Below are positions 1 through 13,158 of a stretch of DNA of 64,000 bases, piece after piece. The stretch is from Periplaneta americana (Eukaryota > Arthropoda > Insecta > Blattodea > Blattidae): positions 137,016,306 through 137,080,305 of the forward strand of contig NC_091133.1 in NCBI RefSeq assembly GCF_040183065.1, read 5' to 3'. How positions within the stretch are numbered: position 1 is the stretch's first letter; each line of letters opens with the position of its first letter. Position numbers and translations under genes: made by a program. A model generated the notes under the pieces. That model did no database searches. It was not told the origin of the DNA and worked only from the letters and a program-made list of their open reading frames with translations.

Positions 1-633
1 GTAAAATAAGTTAAGTACAGTACCTGACATGTCTTTCCGTGCTCTGTATTCTACTAAAATGAAATAAGTCCGAAATGTTTTTTACATGAACAAGTGGTAG
101 ATCTCCAGTAGCGTGGTTCAGCACAACTCTCCGCCTGTCCTAGGAGGTGTTACAGCCTCTACCTCGGCAGCTTGACTTCCAGTTTCGAATTGGACTACCA
201 CTTGCCAAGAAACTGTCGATTTGTATCGAAATTATTTTCACTTAAATTAAAATGCATCACAAGTGTAAATTTGATTGTTGATTAATATTGCCACATTGCA
301 ACTGACACAACTTGCCAACTATGCGGTTTCCAGCCGCACATTTCCTCTGTATCGACCACATGCACGAAGTCCGGTCCCCGCACGGTTCTAAACCGCGGTT
401 CCCAGACTTCGTAGTCGCGAAGCAATTTTCAGGAGGAAAGTTGGTAACAGAGCCTACCTAGCTCCTACAACCACCAAAATAAATGAATAGGCTAAATAAT
501 GAATAATTGATTAAACTGAATAACAGCAGAATTGACCATGGAAGGTAATTTTAACTATTTGGGAAAGTTTTACTTCATTCCAAATATAATTTTCTCCATT
601 TTGGAGCAATAGGCTAAGCATATTTCTTAACTA
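1..633. other. no gene recognised
   Basis: AT-rich sequence with a GC-richer patch around 330-440 in which ACGAAGTC and GACTTCGT could pair. No coding exon, SINE boxes or element ends were recognised. Confidence 0.5.
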
Positions 634-776
634 TACTTACCTACTTACTTATGGCTTTTAAGGAACCCGGAGGTTCATTGTTGCCCTCACATAAGCCCGC
701 CATCGGTCCCTATCCTGAGCAAGATTAATCCAGTCTCTACCATCATATCCTATCTCCCTCAAACCCATTTTAATCC
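634..776 (-). mobile_element. LINE family A, 3' end fragment
   Basis: On the minus strand this reads as the C-terminus of the same reverse-transcriptase ORF seen at 4766-5179, 22793-23864 and 46548-46850 (RAYVRAT/AAMNLRV-type ending). It is followed by the 3' tail of TAAG repeats (634-650 on the + strand). It is heavily 5'-truncated, with only the last ~40 codons left. Confidence 0.75.
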
Positions 777-851
777 TTAACCAGGCCTATATAAATGAAA
801 AACACAACGCCAGGCGACATAGATGACAACGAATTCAAAAAGTATTGTAAA

Positions 852-1821
852 TCTATACTAATAATAAAACTGTAGCCGAAATTTTTCTGGTAATTTTCGA
901 TTTTCCAAAAATAATTGGTCCTAACATATATAATTAACCGCCCTGAAACCGAAAATCGCTTTTTTGAAATTTTTGTTTGTATGTCTGTCTGTCTGTCTGG
1001 ATGTTTGTTACCTTTTCACGTGATAATGGCTGAACCGATTTATATGAAAATTGGAATATAAATTAAGTTCGTTGGAACTTAGAATTTAGGCTATATGGCA
1101 TTCAAAATATTTTATTTAAAAGGGGGGTTATAAGGGGGCTTGAATTAAATAAATCGAAATATCTCCCTTATTATTAATTTTCATGAAAAATATTACATAA
1201 CAAAAGTTTCTTTAAACATAATTTCCGATAAGTTTTATCCCATGCAAAATTTTGATAGGACTGATATTTAATGAGATAAATGAGTTTTAAAATTACAATA
1301 ACAACGCCATCTAAGGCGGTGTAATGAAATAAAAAACAAATGACTTCGTCTATAAGGGGTCTTGGACAACAACAATCGAAAGCTATGAAACATAGCCTAC
1401 AGAGAATGTTTCTGTGTTTGTATGAAGTAATATCGGAAGCTAAATTAACCGATTTGTACAATTAATTATTAATTCACCATTGGAAAGTGTAGTTTCTCTA
1501 GATGTGCATAATGCTATAATGTTATTACAGTAACTTCTGAGTGAATCGAGGACAGGTAAGATTAAAATAGCTTCTTATGCACAGAAAACTTGATAGGCAT
1601 TCGTTTCCTGTATTTCCTAAAATAATTTTTATGACCAAATGAGTGGTCTCTGGATCAAAATGATCGCATTTTAATTTTTTAATACATTTTAAATTAACAT
1701 AATAAACGATTTATCCTTCTATCAAACACGAATGTTCCCTGGATCAAATGTCCTATATTAATTATGTAATTACTTTATATTTATTTCTAACGGGTGCAGC
1801 GGAGCGCACGGGTACGGCTAG
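852..1821 (+). mobile_element. non-autonomous Helitron
   Basis: Starts TCTATACT after an A and ends CTAG before a T, as expected of insertion between A and T without target duplication. The 3' end carries the diagnostic short hairpin at 1794-1809 (GTGCAGCGGAGCGCAC, able to form a six-pair stem with one bulged A), then 8 nt and CTAG. The 970-bp body contains a TGTCTGTC microsatellite near 980 and no coding capacity for Rep/helicase. The short ORF at 1174-1461 (minus) has no recognisable domain. Confidence 0.75.
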
Positions 1822-3240
1822 TCTATAATATCATATTACTCACATACGTAGATATGGTATTTAAAACCATTTTTACAGCTGCAATAACAAAAGTGTCACA
1901 TGGCATCATAGAATGATAAAAATAGCTCGGGAATCCAGGTTCTAAGAGAGGGATGATTATAAAACCTACAACGTCTTTGATTGTGAAATATGGGTGGAAT
2001 GGGATTTATTTTCTCATCAGAAGTAATTGCTAAATTACTATAATTTGGTTTAAGAGACCATTACTTGCTTTCAGTCATCTGATGATTTACAGTCCAGGTC
2101 ACACCTAGGCCAATCTGCCTGAATATTGAACAGCTGCAACCAAATTCTTAGCTCTGCATTGAGGTGGCATCTATATTTTGTTTAGTAGTCAGAATCGCGA
2201 TTCACGTAAGTTGTCGCAAGGATCGTTTTCGCTTCACGTAACAAAACTATAAATAAATTCTTTAATTTTTTCGTCGAGTTCTCCGGAAAAATAAGAGTTC
2301 AAATATCAAGTGAACTTACCAGGTGAACAAGAGATATGAAAACAGCAAATATCCAGAATAACAAAGTGTCCGTTCAAAGATGTCCCATTCACTATAGCCT
2401 ATCGCCCACAAAACATCGTCCTACGACGAGGTAGTCCAAAAAAGAAAATAGACCAAAAACTAAATGGTCCTCTATACGAAAATGTCTAACTCATGATGCA
2501 ACAAACAGAAACGTTGCTATGAAAATGTTTATCACACTAAACTATTCATGGAATTGCCGAGATTTTGTTTACCTGAAAAGGAAAGCCAATGCACCTGTTC
2601 CGGGCAATCTGCATGCTAAAAGCCAAAATGAAGAACTACAAGGCTCGCTTCCAACTGTGAAATTAAACGACAATCCAGCCTTACCAACATCTCGGCAGGT
2701 GACTCAACAGATCAGCTGATTACAACATGGTTCCCATGAATCAAAGAGGCAATCACGCATGGTTTCCATGGCAACCGGTCGCATCTCATTGATTGGTTTA
2801 AATGGTTACCACAGAAACACACAGATATCACTGCCTTGCCAATACTCAATAAGGTATAAGCGAAAGCACTTAAAAATTACATAATTATTACGAATTCCAA
2901 AACTGGTCTTGATGGACATGAGTAATGCATTTCGCTTAATGACTTCTATAAATGATCCTGTTGTTTTAATACAAAAATCTTCCAACTATAGTCGCGACGC
3001 TGTTATTCCCGGCGTGACTCCTCCTCTTTGCTTACGTCTTAGAAACTGAAGGCTCTATAAAGTCTAGGTAGTAGTATAGTTCGCTATTTTTGTTCTTTCG
3101 ATGCCGAGCTACCGGACGAGGGATCTATTTGCCACACCGTTAAACATTATCATGTCGTAGCTCCTATGATATTAAATCAAATGCACTGTAATTCAGCAAA
3201 TAATTGAGCGCCAAATAACGTCCTCGTGTGCTTTCTGCGA
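1822..3240. other. no gene recognised
   Basis: Unique-looking AT-rich sequence. An open frame at 2519-2719 has no family resemblance and no splice context that would support it as an exon. Confidence 0.45.
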
Positions 3241-3407
3241 ACGAAAGAGCCAAAATGGCGGGCGATTATATTACGTATTTATCGAGCCTTCTTTATCTTC
3301 ATCAGCGAATCACAAGACGCCAAAAGAACGAAAGAGCCAAAATGGCGGACGATTATATTACGTATTTATCGAGCCTTCTTTATCTTCATCAGCGAATCAC
3401 AAGACGC
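3241..3407. repeat. 87-bp tandem duplication (2 copies)
   Basis: The stretch beginning ACGAAAGAGCCAAAATGGCG recurs 87 bp downstream with a single substitution (GGGC/GGAC) over about 80 bp. The copies abut through a 7-nt CAAAAGA junction. Both frames that read through it are by-products of the duplication. Confidence 0.9.
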
Positions 3408-4127
3408 ACACGTTTAAATGTAGCCGACCTGTAACGTGATTGGCTGCCGGAAATAAGAGCAACGGGACTATAAATATGTTTATTTCTTCATGACTAATTA
3501 TCCTCTAATTTATAAAATTATGCTACGAATTAGTGTTATTTCGCTCACATCCGCAATTTGAAAAATGTGTTTATAGTAAACAGTTACGTGACGTTGGTAC
3601 AGCTTACGTGTCGCCGTTCACTTCCGTTGAACAGAACACAATCTTTCGTGACAAATAAACCAAATAAATTGTTAAACGCTAAACTGGCTTGAACATTACT
3701 GACAGGTAATCAGCACTTCTCATTTTCAAAATCAGTGACATTTTTGAAGTCATGGGAATCAAATCACAGTTATGTATGTACAGACACAGAAATAAAGTTT
3801 AGAGCTCCCGTATGTTCCGCTTACAACACACTGCGCATGTGCATTAAACAAGAACCCCTGTATATATGCTACTTGTAGGCAGCTGTGTGAAGTTGTTGCC
3901 TACATACAGGTGGACTCCCATCAAGACTCGCTCCGTATACTAGACACTCCGCATGCTCAGATACACAAGCGATCGCTAACGGAGTTACTGAAATTCGTCC
4001 TATTTCGACTGTTGTAACCCGTTTTGAAAAGCACTTGAAAAGATGAGAAGAAAATGAATTTCCTGCAAATAATGGATGAAGATAAATCGTACAATAAAAT
4101 GGAGATTTGTATCTTCGTAAGAATATT
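3408..4127. other. no gene recognised
   Basis: No coding or RNA feature was recognised. A minus-strand open frame at 3869-4132 has no family resemblance. Confidence 0.4.
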
Positions 4128-4352
4128 GACACGCCGCTCAGAAGTGAAGTCGTCAGTCTCGTTTCAGTAGCTCAAACTACTCAAATATCAGCGTGTCATG
4201 TAAAAGGAAGCGGATTCGAACCTCATTCTAATGATTTTTATTTCCTGGATAATATCAAAATGAAGTTTTACAGACTTAGGACCCATGTTTCAGTTTGTTT
4301 AACAAAAAGTGGAATAATTACTGCCCAACTCCTATCAGCATTAGCCTTTACC
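4128..4352 (+). repeat. tRNA-derived SINE, family S2, copy 1
   Basis: Starts near GACACGCCGCTCA and contains a B-box-like GGATTCGAACC at about 4210-4220. It then has the body AAATGAAGTTTTACAGACTT and GGAATAATTACTGCCCA. The same sequence occurs inverted at 5395-5613, so the element is defined by its second copy. The short open frames crossing it are not genes. Confidence 0.65.
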
Positions 4353-4765
4353 TGGCCAAAAAAAGCTATGAATTGGAAGACACTTTGTCTTCCTCAAACA
4401 AAATAATAAACAAACACAATTATGAAAACAAAACAAAATATTCTCTAAAATGTCATTTTATTGTTATTCCGATTGTAAACTAATCTCACCAGTGCAAGTT
4501 ACTGTTTTACTCGTACTTGCTATTATAACAATGCCTCTTAGATTCCTTGCTATACTCTCCCCAAACATCTTCCTAGGACGTTCCTCTGCTGGCACCAGGT
4601 GTCAATTCAGGACAAGATACTAGTGTTTTACAGAGTCTCATTGCATTTAACACATTTGTCAGGAAAGCTACAGTAGGCCACAATTCAACCACTGATGTTA
4701 TTAGCTAAAACTTTCTTAGAAATTCGATTACTGTCAGTTCATTTTTAAACACTCTGTATAAATTG

Positions 4766-5179
4766 CCACTTTTAGAAAGGAACAGAGGCTAAGGGTGTTT
4801 GAGAATAAGGTGCTTAGGAAAATATTTGGAACTAAGAGGGATGAAGTTACAGGAGAATGGAGAAAGTTACACAACGCAAAACTCCACGCATTGTATTCTT
4901 CACCTGACATTAAATCAAGACGTTTGAGATGGGCAGGGCATGTAGCACGTATGGGCGAATCCAGAAATCATATAGAGTTTCAGTTTGGAGGTCGGAGGGA
5001 AAAAGACCTTTGGAGAGATCGAAACGTAGATGGGAGGATAATATTAAAATGGATTTGAGAGAGGTGGGATATGATGGTAGGGACTGGATTAATCTTGCTC
5101 GGGATAAGGATCGATGGCGGGCTTATGTGAGGGCGGCAATGAACCTCCGGGTTCTCTAAAAACCATTTGTAAGTAAGTA
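4766..5179 (+). mobile_element. LINE family A, 5'-truncated copy
   Basis: Encodes, across two frames, the C-terminal part of a non-LTR retrotransposon ORF2: RVFENKVLRKIFGTKRDEV, then RRLRWAGHVAR, then the basic GRP/WEDNIKMDLREVG region. One frameshift lies near 4975-4990. The tail is TAAGTAAG, and flanking direct repeats TATAAATTG (4757-4765 and 5180-5188) fit a target duplication. No reverse-transcriptase active site remains. Confidence 0.8.
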
Positions 5180-5394
5180 TATAAATTGTCGTTAATATTC
5201 CTTACAATGACATACTCTCATCAATAGTTCTCTAATCTAGTTTCTTCAGTTTGTTGTAAAGAACTTGCCGTTTCGTTTCAGAAAAGCCACTGTGCCCTCG
5301 CCAGACATGCAACAACTCCCTTCGCTTAAACCTGAAAATAATTAATAGCTTATATATCCGAAAGTGGAGAAAAAGATGCAGCTAAATTTTCTAC

Positions 5395-5613
5395 TGCTAA
5401 TCTTTGTAACATTAATTCAAGGTCAAGCCTAATAACAATCCACAGAATCTGGGCAGTAATTATTCCCCAGTTAAACTGAAACACCGGTCCCAAGACTGTA
5501 AAACTCCATTTCAACGTCATTCAGGTAATACATGAAGCTCGAACCCGCTCCCTTCCGCATGACAGATGGGATACTGAGACAAAACGAAAGGCCACGCTTG
5601 TGAGCGGCGTGTC
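5395..5613 (-). repeat. tRNA-derived SINE, family S2, copy 2 (inverted)
   Basis: The reverse complement aligns with 4128-4352: GACACGCCGCTCA, a B-box-like GGGTTCGAGC, GGAGTTTTACAGTCTTGGGACC and GGAATAATTACTGCCCA. Divergence of roughly a fifth indicates old insertions. With copy 1 it flanks the LINE A fragment as an imperfect inverted pair. Confidence 0.65.
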
Positions 5614-6013
5614 AATCTCTTTGCGAACGTTATCGTGTGAAAAGGAGACGAGACAACAGGCACTGAACGTGCTTCCGGCTGTTTACACTACACTCACGCT
5701 CATACTGTTGATTATTATTTGCAGTCCCAGACACATGGGTCACGTGACCCATTCCATCATAATATAAAGATCTCTCCCTACGGAGCTTGTAAACCTTTGC
5801 ACTTGTATAGTATGTTTAAAGCTGATATGAGTTTTCGATTTCACTAGCTCCGTCCTCTGATGTTATTGATACAGACGGCATTGAATTATTGGCACGAGAG
5901 AGGAGACGATTTGTCACTTTTGTCTGCCAATACATCACGCTTATCACGCCGCGGCAGAACTGCAGTGTGGCACTTCTTGAGACAACTCGGAAATCAAATA
6001 TATTGCTCCTACA

Positions 6014-6014
6014 T

Positions 6015-6096
<82 letters not shown>
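6014..6096. repeat. compound (ACT)n(AAT)n microsatellite
   Basis: About 14 ACT units followed by about 14 AAT units, interrupted at its right end by the hAT element at 6097. AAT units resume at 8293. The Thr/Asn-run ORF across it is an artefact. Confidence 0.95.
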
Positions 6097-6204
6097 CAGG
6101 GAAAGGATTTATATGTAAATACATATTTACTTATAAAGCTAATATAATTTATATTTTGCATTATCTTTATGTTTCACAATGTGTAGGGTTGAAAAATCCT
6201 ACTT

Positions 6205-6292
6205 TTATTTTCCATATTTTTCCATATTTTAGAGTTTAGTACATATTTTCGTTAATTTCCATATATTTTCCATATTTCATATAAAACAGTCC
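6205..6292. repeat. left subterminal repeats of the hAT element
   Basis: Several TTCCATATTT/TCCATATTA units in a short AT-rich stretch inside the left end. They match units at 8170-8280 inside the right end. Confidence 0.7.
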
Positions 6293-6462
6293 ATATTATA
6301 TTAGGTTTAACAATAAAACAAAACAAAATTCCATTAACCTTTAAAAATACATTTCAACAATAGAGATTTAAACACATGTTCAGTAATCCCTTTAACATCA
6401 GAGTTATTTGAAAATTAGCAGTCCTATCAACAATGGGAAAGTAAGTTACAAAACTGTATTAA

Positions 6463-8055
<1,593 letters not shown>

Positions 8056-8169
8056 AAATTGTGTTTTGTTGAAACTACATTGGAAGATAAGGTACGTCCA
8101 TTATATTTTTTGTTTAGTTTGATTAAAATGTACCAATATTTAACGTACATAGTCATTTTTTTATAATTT

Positions 8170-8280
8170 TAAGTCCATATTTAATTCCATATTTTGGTAA
8201 AAATCCATATTTAATTCCATATTTTGGTAAAAATAACTACATATATATTTACATATTTCATATATTTTTAGTCCATATAA
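8170..8280. repeat. right subterminal repeats of the hAT element
   Basis: A 30-bp unit (TCCATATTTAATTCCATATT plus TTGGTAAAAA) is present twice in tandem, followed by further CATATTT units up to the TIR. Confidence 0.75.
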
Positions 8281-8522
8281 ATCCGTTCCCTGATAATAAT
8301 AATAGGTGTAAAATAACACTGAAAGGCATTAATTTCTAGCACTAAAGACAATTCCGATTATAAGAATTATTCGACACTTCTCAAAAATAAGCTTTCTTTT
8401 CGGAGTAACGAGACATTCAATATGATACGAAAATGTTACGGACATACGCAAATGGCTCGCCCAAGGAGAACCTAGCTCATATAAAGAGTGGGTTTTTCGA
8501 CGCACCCTCGTTATCAGAATAA

Positions 8523-8908
8523 AGGCTCAGTCACAATGAAAAGTAAACATAACGTAAGCGTTAACTTAAGAACATAAACGTTACGGCAAAATCAAGAAGT
8601 CATACCATCATTCACGATGGGAACATAAACATAACAGCAAACATACTTGGTAACCATGGAAACATAACAACGATGCCATTTCCTCATATTCTGTCGTATA
8701 CTTCAGCGCTCCACGATTGTGTTCTCTTTGCAAACCACGTAAGCATAAGCATGAAAATTTTGAGTTTGCAGACTTTCATGTTAACGTCTTACGGTAATGT
8801 TTATGTCAATGCTTATGTGAATCATTGTGAATGATCCCATTTGGTAGCCTGGGCGCAAACATCTGTGTTTATGTTACAGTTATGTTTAATTTTCATTTGA
8901 ATGAGCCT
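8523..8908. mobile_element. PIF/Harbinger-type MITE
   Basis: The 386-bp ORF-less element begins AGGCTCAGTCACAATGAAAA and ends with the imperfect complement (TTTTCATTTGAATGAGCCT). The inverted similarity continues with AGTAAACATAAC/GTTATGTTTAAT. Flanking TAA (8520-8522 and 8909-8911) is the 3-bp duplication typical of PIF/Harbinger. Internal repeats of CATAAACAT/ATGTTTATG give extra fold-back potential. Confidence 0.8.
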
Positions 8909-8911
8909 TAA

Positions 8912-9435
8912 AGTAGCTTAATCTACTGTGCTTCACACTTCCTTCAAGAGATCAGCTCCATGAATTTCACTACAAATATGGTTGAACAAAATTAAATTCA
9001 ACTGCATTTGTTACATCAATGACCATGACTAAGAGATTCATGTGAATAGCGAAGTCTCTTACCGCTGTAAATATGTTCCAATGCAAATGTAATGTAGTTA
9101 GCTATTAGTGACGACAGCAGAGTTGTAACAGTGGCGTGGATTATCAGCATGAAGGCATTAGTGATTGAAAGTCTATTTCCGACTATGGAAGCCGATTGCA
9201 CTCTAGAATACATATTCTACCACAACCATCAGTACAGACCACAGAATTTTTCATTTACTTTGAAAATTTTCGTGATATAAATATTAAAATTCCGCTCTGT
9301 ATCCCGAATTAATTATCGCAAAAAAAGAGGAAACGTTTTCATGTTCAAACGGAAAGAATGTTAGAAAGTTAGCCAATATGGCTCCCGCCTCGGAGTAATT
9401 GAAGATTTCACGCAGATGGCGGGGAGATCATTCAG
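8912..9435. other. no gene recognised
   Basis: No supported coding exon. The open frame at 9016-9213 (minus) lacks family features. Confidence 0.4.
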
Positions 9436-10185
9436 TGTTCTGCCCAAGGGCAGGTCTTTCACCGCAAACCCAGCTTTCTCCAGTCTTTCCTATTTTCTGC
9501 CTTCCTCTTTGTCTCTTCATATGATCCGTATATCTTAATGTCGTCTATCATCTGATATCTTCTTCTGCCCCGAACTCTTCTCCCGTTCACAATTCCTTCC
9601 AGTAGGCAGTTTCTTCTCAGCCAGTGACCCAAACACTTCCTTTTTATCTTCCTCATCAGTTTCAGCACCATTTTCTTTCTTCACCCACTCTCTCCAACAC
9701 AGCGTCATTTCTTAACTATTCTGTCTGTCCACTTCACACGCTCCATTCTTCTCCATATCCACATTTCAAATGCTTCTAGTTGCTTCTCTTCACTTCGTCG
9801 TAATGTCCATGTTCCTGCCCCATATAATGCCACACTCCACACAAAGCACTTGACTAGTCTCTTCCTTAGTTCTCTTTCCAGAGGTTCGCAGAAGATGCTC
9901 CTTTTTCTATTAAAAGTTTCCTTGGCCATTGCTATTCTCCTTTTGACTTCCTGGCAGCAGCTCATGTTACTGCTTATAGTACACCCCAAGTATTTGAAGC
10001 TGTTCACTTGCTCTACTGCCTCATTTAGAATTCGCAAGTTTATCTTTTTTATTTTTCTTCCTCTGACCATGGTCTTTGTCTTATTTGAATTTATCTTCAT
10101 TCCACACTGCTCACAGCTGTCAGAAGCATATCCCTTAGTATCATTTCCTCTTCTGCTAACAACGCCATATCAGCAGAAGTGGACT
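9436..10185 (-). mobile_element. LINE family B, 5'-truncated ORF2 fragment
   Basis: The minus strand begins within the reverse-transcriptase active-site region (ADMALLAEEE, replacing the usual Y/F-ADD context). It continues through KINSNKTKTMV, SFKYLGCTISSN, WRRMERVKWTDRI and LGHWLRRNCLL, ending DWRKLGLR. At least two frameshifts divide it. The same C-terminus recurs at 40165-40295, 52727-54427 and 57395-57785. The 3' end faces 9436, with the shared CTGCCCAAGGGCAGGTCTTTC motif. Confidence 0.82.
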
Positions 10186-10189
10186 CATA

Positions 10190-11460
10190 TTTGCTCGTTT
10201 AATACGTATTGGATATAGAAAAACGTGATAACCTCGTAGGTATCTTATATTCTTCAGTCTAACGTTGGGTACGAACATCTAAAAGAACTTTGTTTTATTT
10301 TGTGGTGCTTGCCAGTTTCTACATCCATAGCAGGAAGATCTTTCAGCGCAATGAATCGCATTTGCACAAGACTCCGAAATCGAATAGAACAAAAAGGCAT
10401 TTAATGCGTGCATGAAAATTTGTATTTAAGGACCAGAGCAATTACCAGCCAATTTCACTGAGGAAGTGATGAACTTATATGCCAGGCAAAAATCTCGAGG
10501 AATAAGGATATTGGAAAGGTAAAGTACAAGTTTCAAATTCATTATTATTTGGATGAATATTTGTGTACTCACTGGAACATTTTATTCCAGAGTCCAAAAT
10601 ACTGCTTACAAACCTTCTATAGTGAACAAAAGAGAAATATACCAACCTCGACCTAAAAAATTGCTGCAAACAGTAACTTACAAAAGAAAATTTTAAACCA
10701 ATATGAAATAACTCTGAAATAAATAGTCCCCGCTATAAATGTTTGTACAAAATTTTCAACCCTTCCTGGGAATCATCCCTCCCCCCCGAAGCAAAGCGGC
10801 TGGATTCAACACCGATTACGACTTCCGTTGGGTAATGTCTAACTAGAAGACAGTGCGTGCACCTCTTGACGCTGTCAGCAAGAAGCGAAGGAAGCAACAA
10901 TTTGGTCAGGCGGAATTTTTTTCGGAAAAATATAGGGAAAAATATTTCTGACAACTTCCTATTTTCCTTCTCACATCACTAGATTAAGTAGAGTAGACAG
11001 GGTGTTCTTCATCTATTTGTATCTAGAAAATTTTGCTGGGATCGAAAATAAAAACATTTCTTTATAAAAAAATATTTTCGGAATTTCAATTCTCTTTCTT
11101 TTGTTATAAATTGTTCGTAAAAATAAAATATGTTCAATTTAACAAATGATAAGATACACGTTTATTATAACGTTACTAATACTTCGTTCTTTTTAACGCG
11201 TACTTTCATGGTGCTGCCATTAGGATGGTACAAGGAAATAATACATATTACAGGCAATGGCAATAGCAACAACACATCGCACAAAATGATTTTTTACTTA
11301 CAGTCTGCTGTGGAAGTAGCTACTGCCACTGCGGAGCACATCCAGACGCACATCAGCATCACAAGAGATCTGTCCGACCTAAAAAAAAGCAATAAGTTTG
11401 ACTATGTTCACGCACACACAGTTCAAAGCATCATACTGTAAGCAGGGCCGTGACATCGGT
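10190..11460. other. no gene recognised
   Basis: AT-rich, with short open frames on both strands (10475-10669, 10733-10954, 11130-11441) lacking domain or splice support. Confidence 0.4.
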
Positions 11461-11686
11461 ATATCTGCATTAGTCTGAGGTCGTTTTTGTCACAAGTGTG
11501 TTTGTATAAATTGACATTTAGGCCTATCATAAAGTAGAATTAGGATATGAATTGTAAATCACTTATTTATGTATCATGTTTCGCCAATATTTCATTATAT
11601 GTAACCTTGTTAATGTGCATGAAAATAATTTTTATATTTAAGTAAGACTATTAATATTACTATTTTTGTCATTGTGTATTTCACTT

Positions 11687-11762
11687 CTGGTAGTGTGGAA
11701 GAGAAGGCCTCATGTCCTTAACTTTACCGGAATAAATAAAATAAATAAATACATAAATAAAT
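11687..11762 (+). repeat. LINE 3' terminal hairpin with AATA tail
   Basis: TCTGGTAGTG...ACTTTACCGGA can fold as a stem around GAGAAGGCCTCATGTCCTTA and is followed by AATAAATAAAATAAATAAAT. The same hairpin-plus-tail layout ends other sequences at 12513 and 19157, so this is probably the 3' end of a truncated LINE whose AT-rich 3' UTR occupies about 11500-11686. Confidence 0.6.
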
Positions 11763-12224
11763 CAGTTCTATGTTCAATAATTTGGTAGTTGAAGGATAAA
11801 ATTGGTACCAATAATTTTTCAGGTTTCATTGTTTCTAAATCATTTCGTAATAATTTTTTTACAATCTGGATATGACCGTTTAGGAATTTAAGGTTTAAAT
11901 AAAAATTATAAAAGTTGGCAATTTAAATACAACAAAATAGGCGTTTTAAAGTACTAGAACAGTGAAATAGGTGTTAACGACCGAAGTAAAGCATTATAGG
12001 GCATTGTAATACTATCAGATTTCGTGATTTTGCATGAAACCTGGACATACTTAAAATATTTCGTATTAACATTTACCGTAACATCTTTTTTTTTTAATTA
12101 ATTGTTAACTCCCCAGCAGCTCTTTGTGCCTTCTTGTTGTCCTTCACGATGATGATATGTCAACAATGTGCCTTCTGCCCAGCCACAGCTTTGATTATTA
12201 TTATATTGTATTTTATATTTTGAA

Positions 12225-12581
12225 GAGGGGCTTTCGCGCTGGTGGAATACCCTACCCAGTGACATCAGAGACTGTCGGAATTTAGTAGCGTTCAAAAGCA
12301 AACTTATTAAGCATTTTCTTACTGCGTAGAGTAGGTTTAATTTTTACTTAGTTAATAAAAAATTTTCTCTCTTCTTAATTTTTACAATGAACTGTCTAGC
12401 TTTTATTAGTCTGTTAATTCTTTTAGTACTTTGATTTTTATTGTATTTGTAAATTCAATATTAATTGTAATTATAATTGTGATTGTATTCTTTATATTGT
12501 AGTTGTAATCCCCTGGTAGAGGGGAAGAGAAGGTCTGATGGCCTTATCTCTACCAGGTTAAATAAATAAATAATAATAATA

Positions 12582-12620
<39 letters not shown>
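12225..12620 (+). mobile_element. LINE family C, 3' end with last ORF2 codons
   Basis: 12225-12329 encodes GLSRWWNTLPSDIRDCRNL..KSKLIKHFL and stops. This is the W-N-x-LP-x-x-I-R C-terminal signature of CR1/Jockey-type ORF2. A 180-bp AT-rich 3' UTR follows. Next is a terminal hairpin (12513-12556, CTGGTAGAG..CTCTACCAG) and an AATA/AAT tail up to about 12620. Confidence 0.75.
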
Positions 12621-12823
12621 CCGACACACTCACATTCAAACAAAATTCCGGACTTATGATACCCAGGTAACTTTTCTTATTCAATTTGAGCCAGGTATCG
12701 AATCCAGGAACTCCACATCTGGACCACCAGGCCATGAAAACAGTCAATTCTAACATTGTAAGTCTAATCTAATTTACCACATACCACACATCACTTAATT
12801 TTAAATTTAGCGGTTAACAGGAC

Positions 12824-13132
12824 TGCCATCTAACAACGACTAAACGCACTTTGTAGACTTGTGGTACATGTGATGCCACCTAACAACGACTAAACGCACT
12901 TTGTAGACTTGTGGTACATGTGATGCCACCTAACAACGACTAAACGCACTTTGTAGACTTGTGGTATATGTGTTGCCATCTAACAACGACTAAACACACT
13001 TTGTAGACTTGTGATACATGTGGTGCCATCTAACAACAACTACACGCACTTTGTAGACTTGTGGTACATGTGGTGCCATCTAACAACGACTAAACGCACT
13101 TTATAGACTTGTGGTACATGTGGTGCCACCTA
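12824..13132. repeat. 50-bp minisatellite, six units
   Basis: Six consecutive 50-bp units start at 12824, 12874, 12924, 12974, 13024 and 13074, each beginning TGCCAYCTAACAACGACTAA and ending ACTTGTGGTACATGTGR. A partial seventh follows. Units 2 and 3 are nearly identical and the others differ by a few substitutions. No unique spacers are present, so this is not a CRISPR array. Confidence 0.96.
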
Positions 13133-13158
13133 TAATAGTTCAGTTACATCGTTTCATA

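Noticed and set aside
2080..2115. Another hammerhead core (CTGATGA)
   Set aside because: No GAAA box or stem II within the required distance. The same holds for CTGAWGA-like matches near 3305 (minus), 36880 and 46365.
5860..6147. Thr/Asn-rich ORF
   Set aside because: Produced by reading through the ACT/AAT microsatellite and the hAT end.
12824..13132. Regular repeats resembling a CRISPR array
   Set aside because: Units are contiguous 50-bp copies with no unique spacers and no cas genes, in a eukaryotic context.
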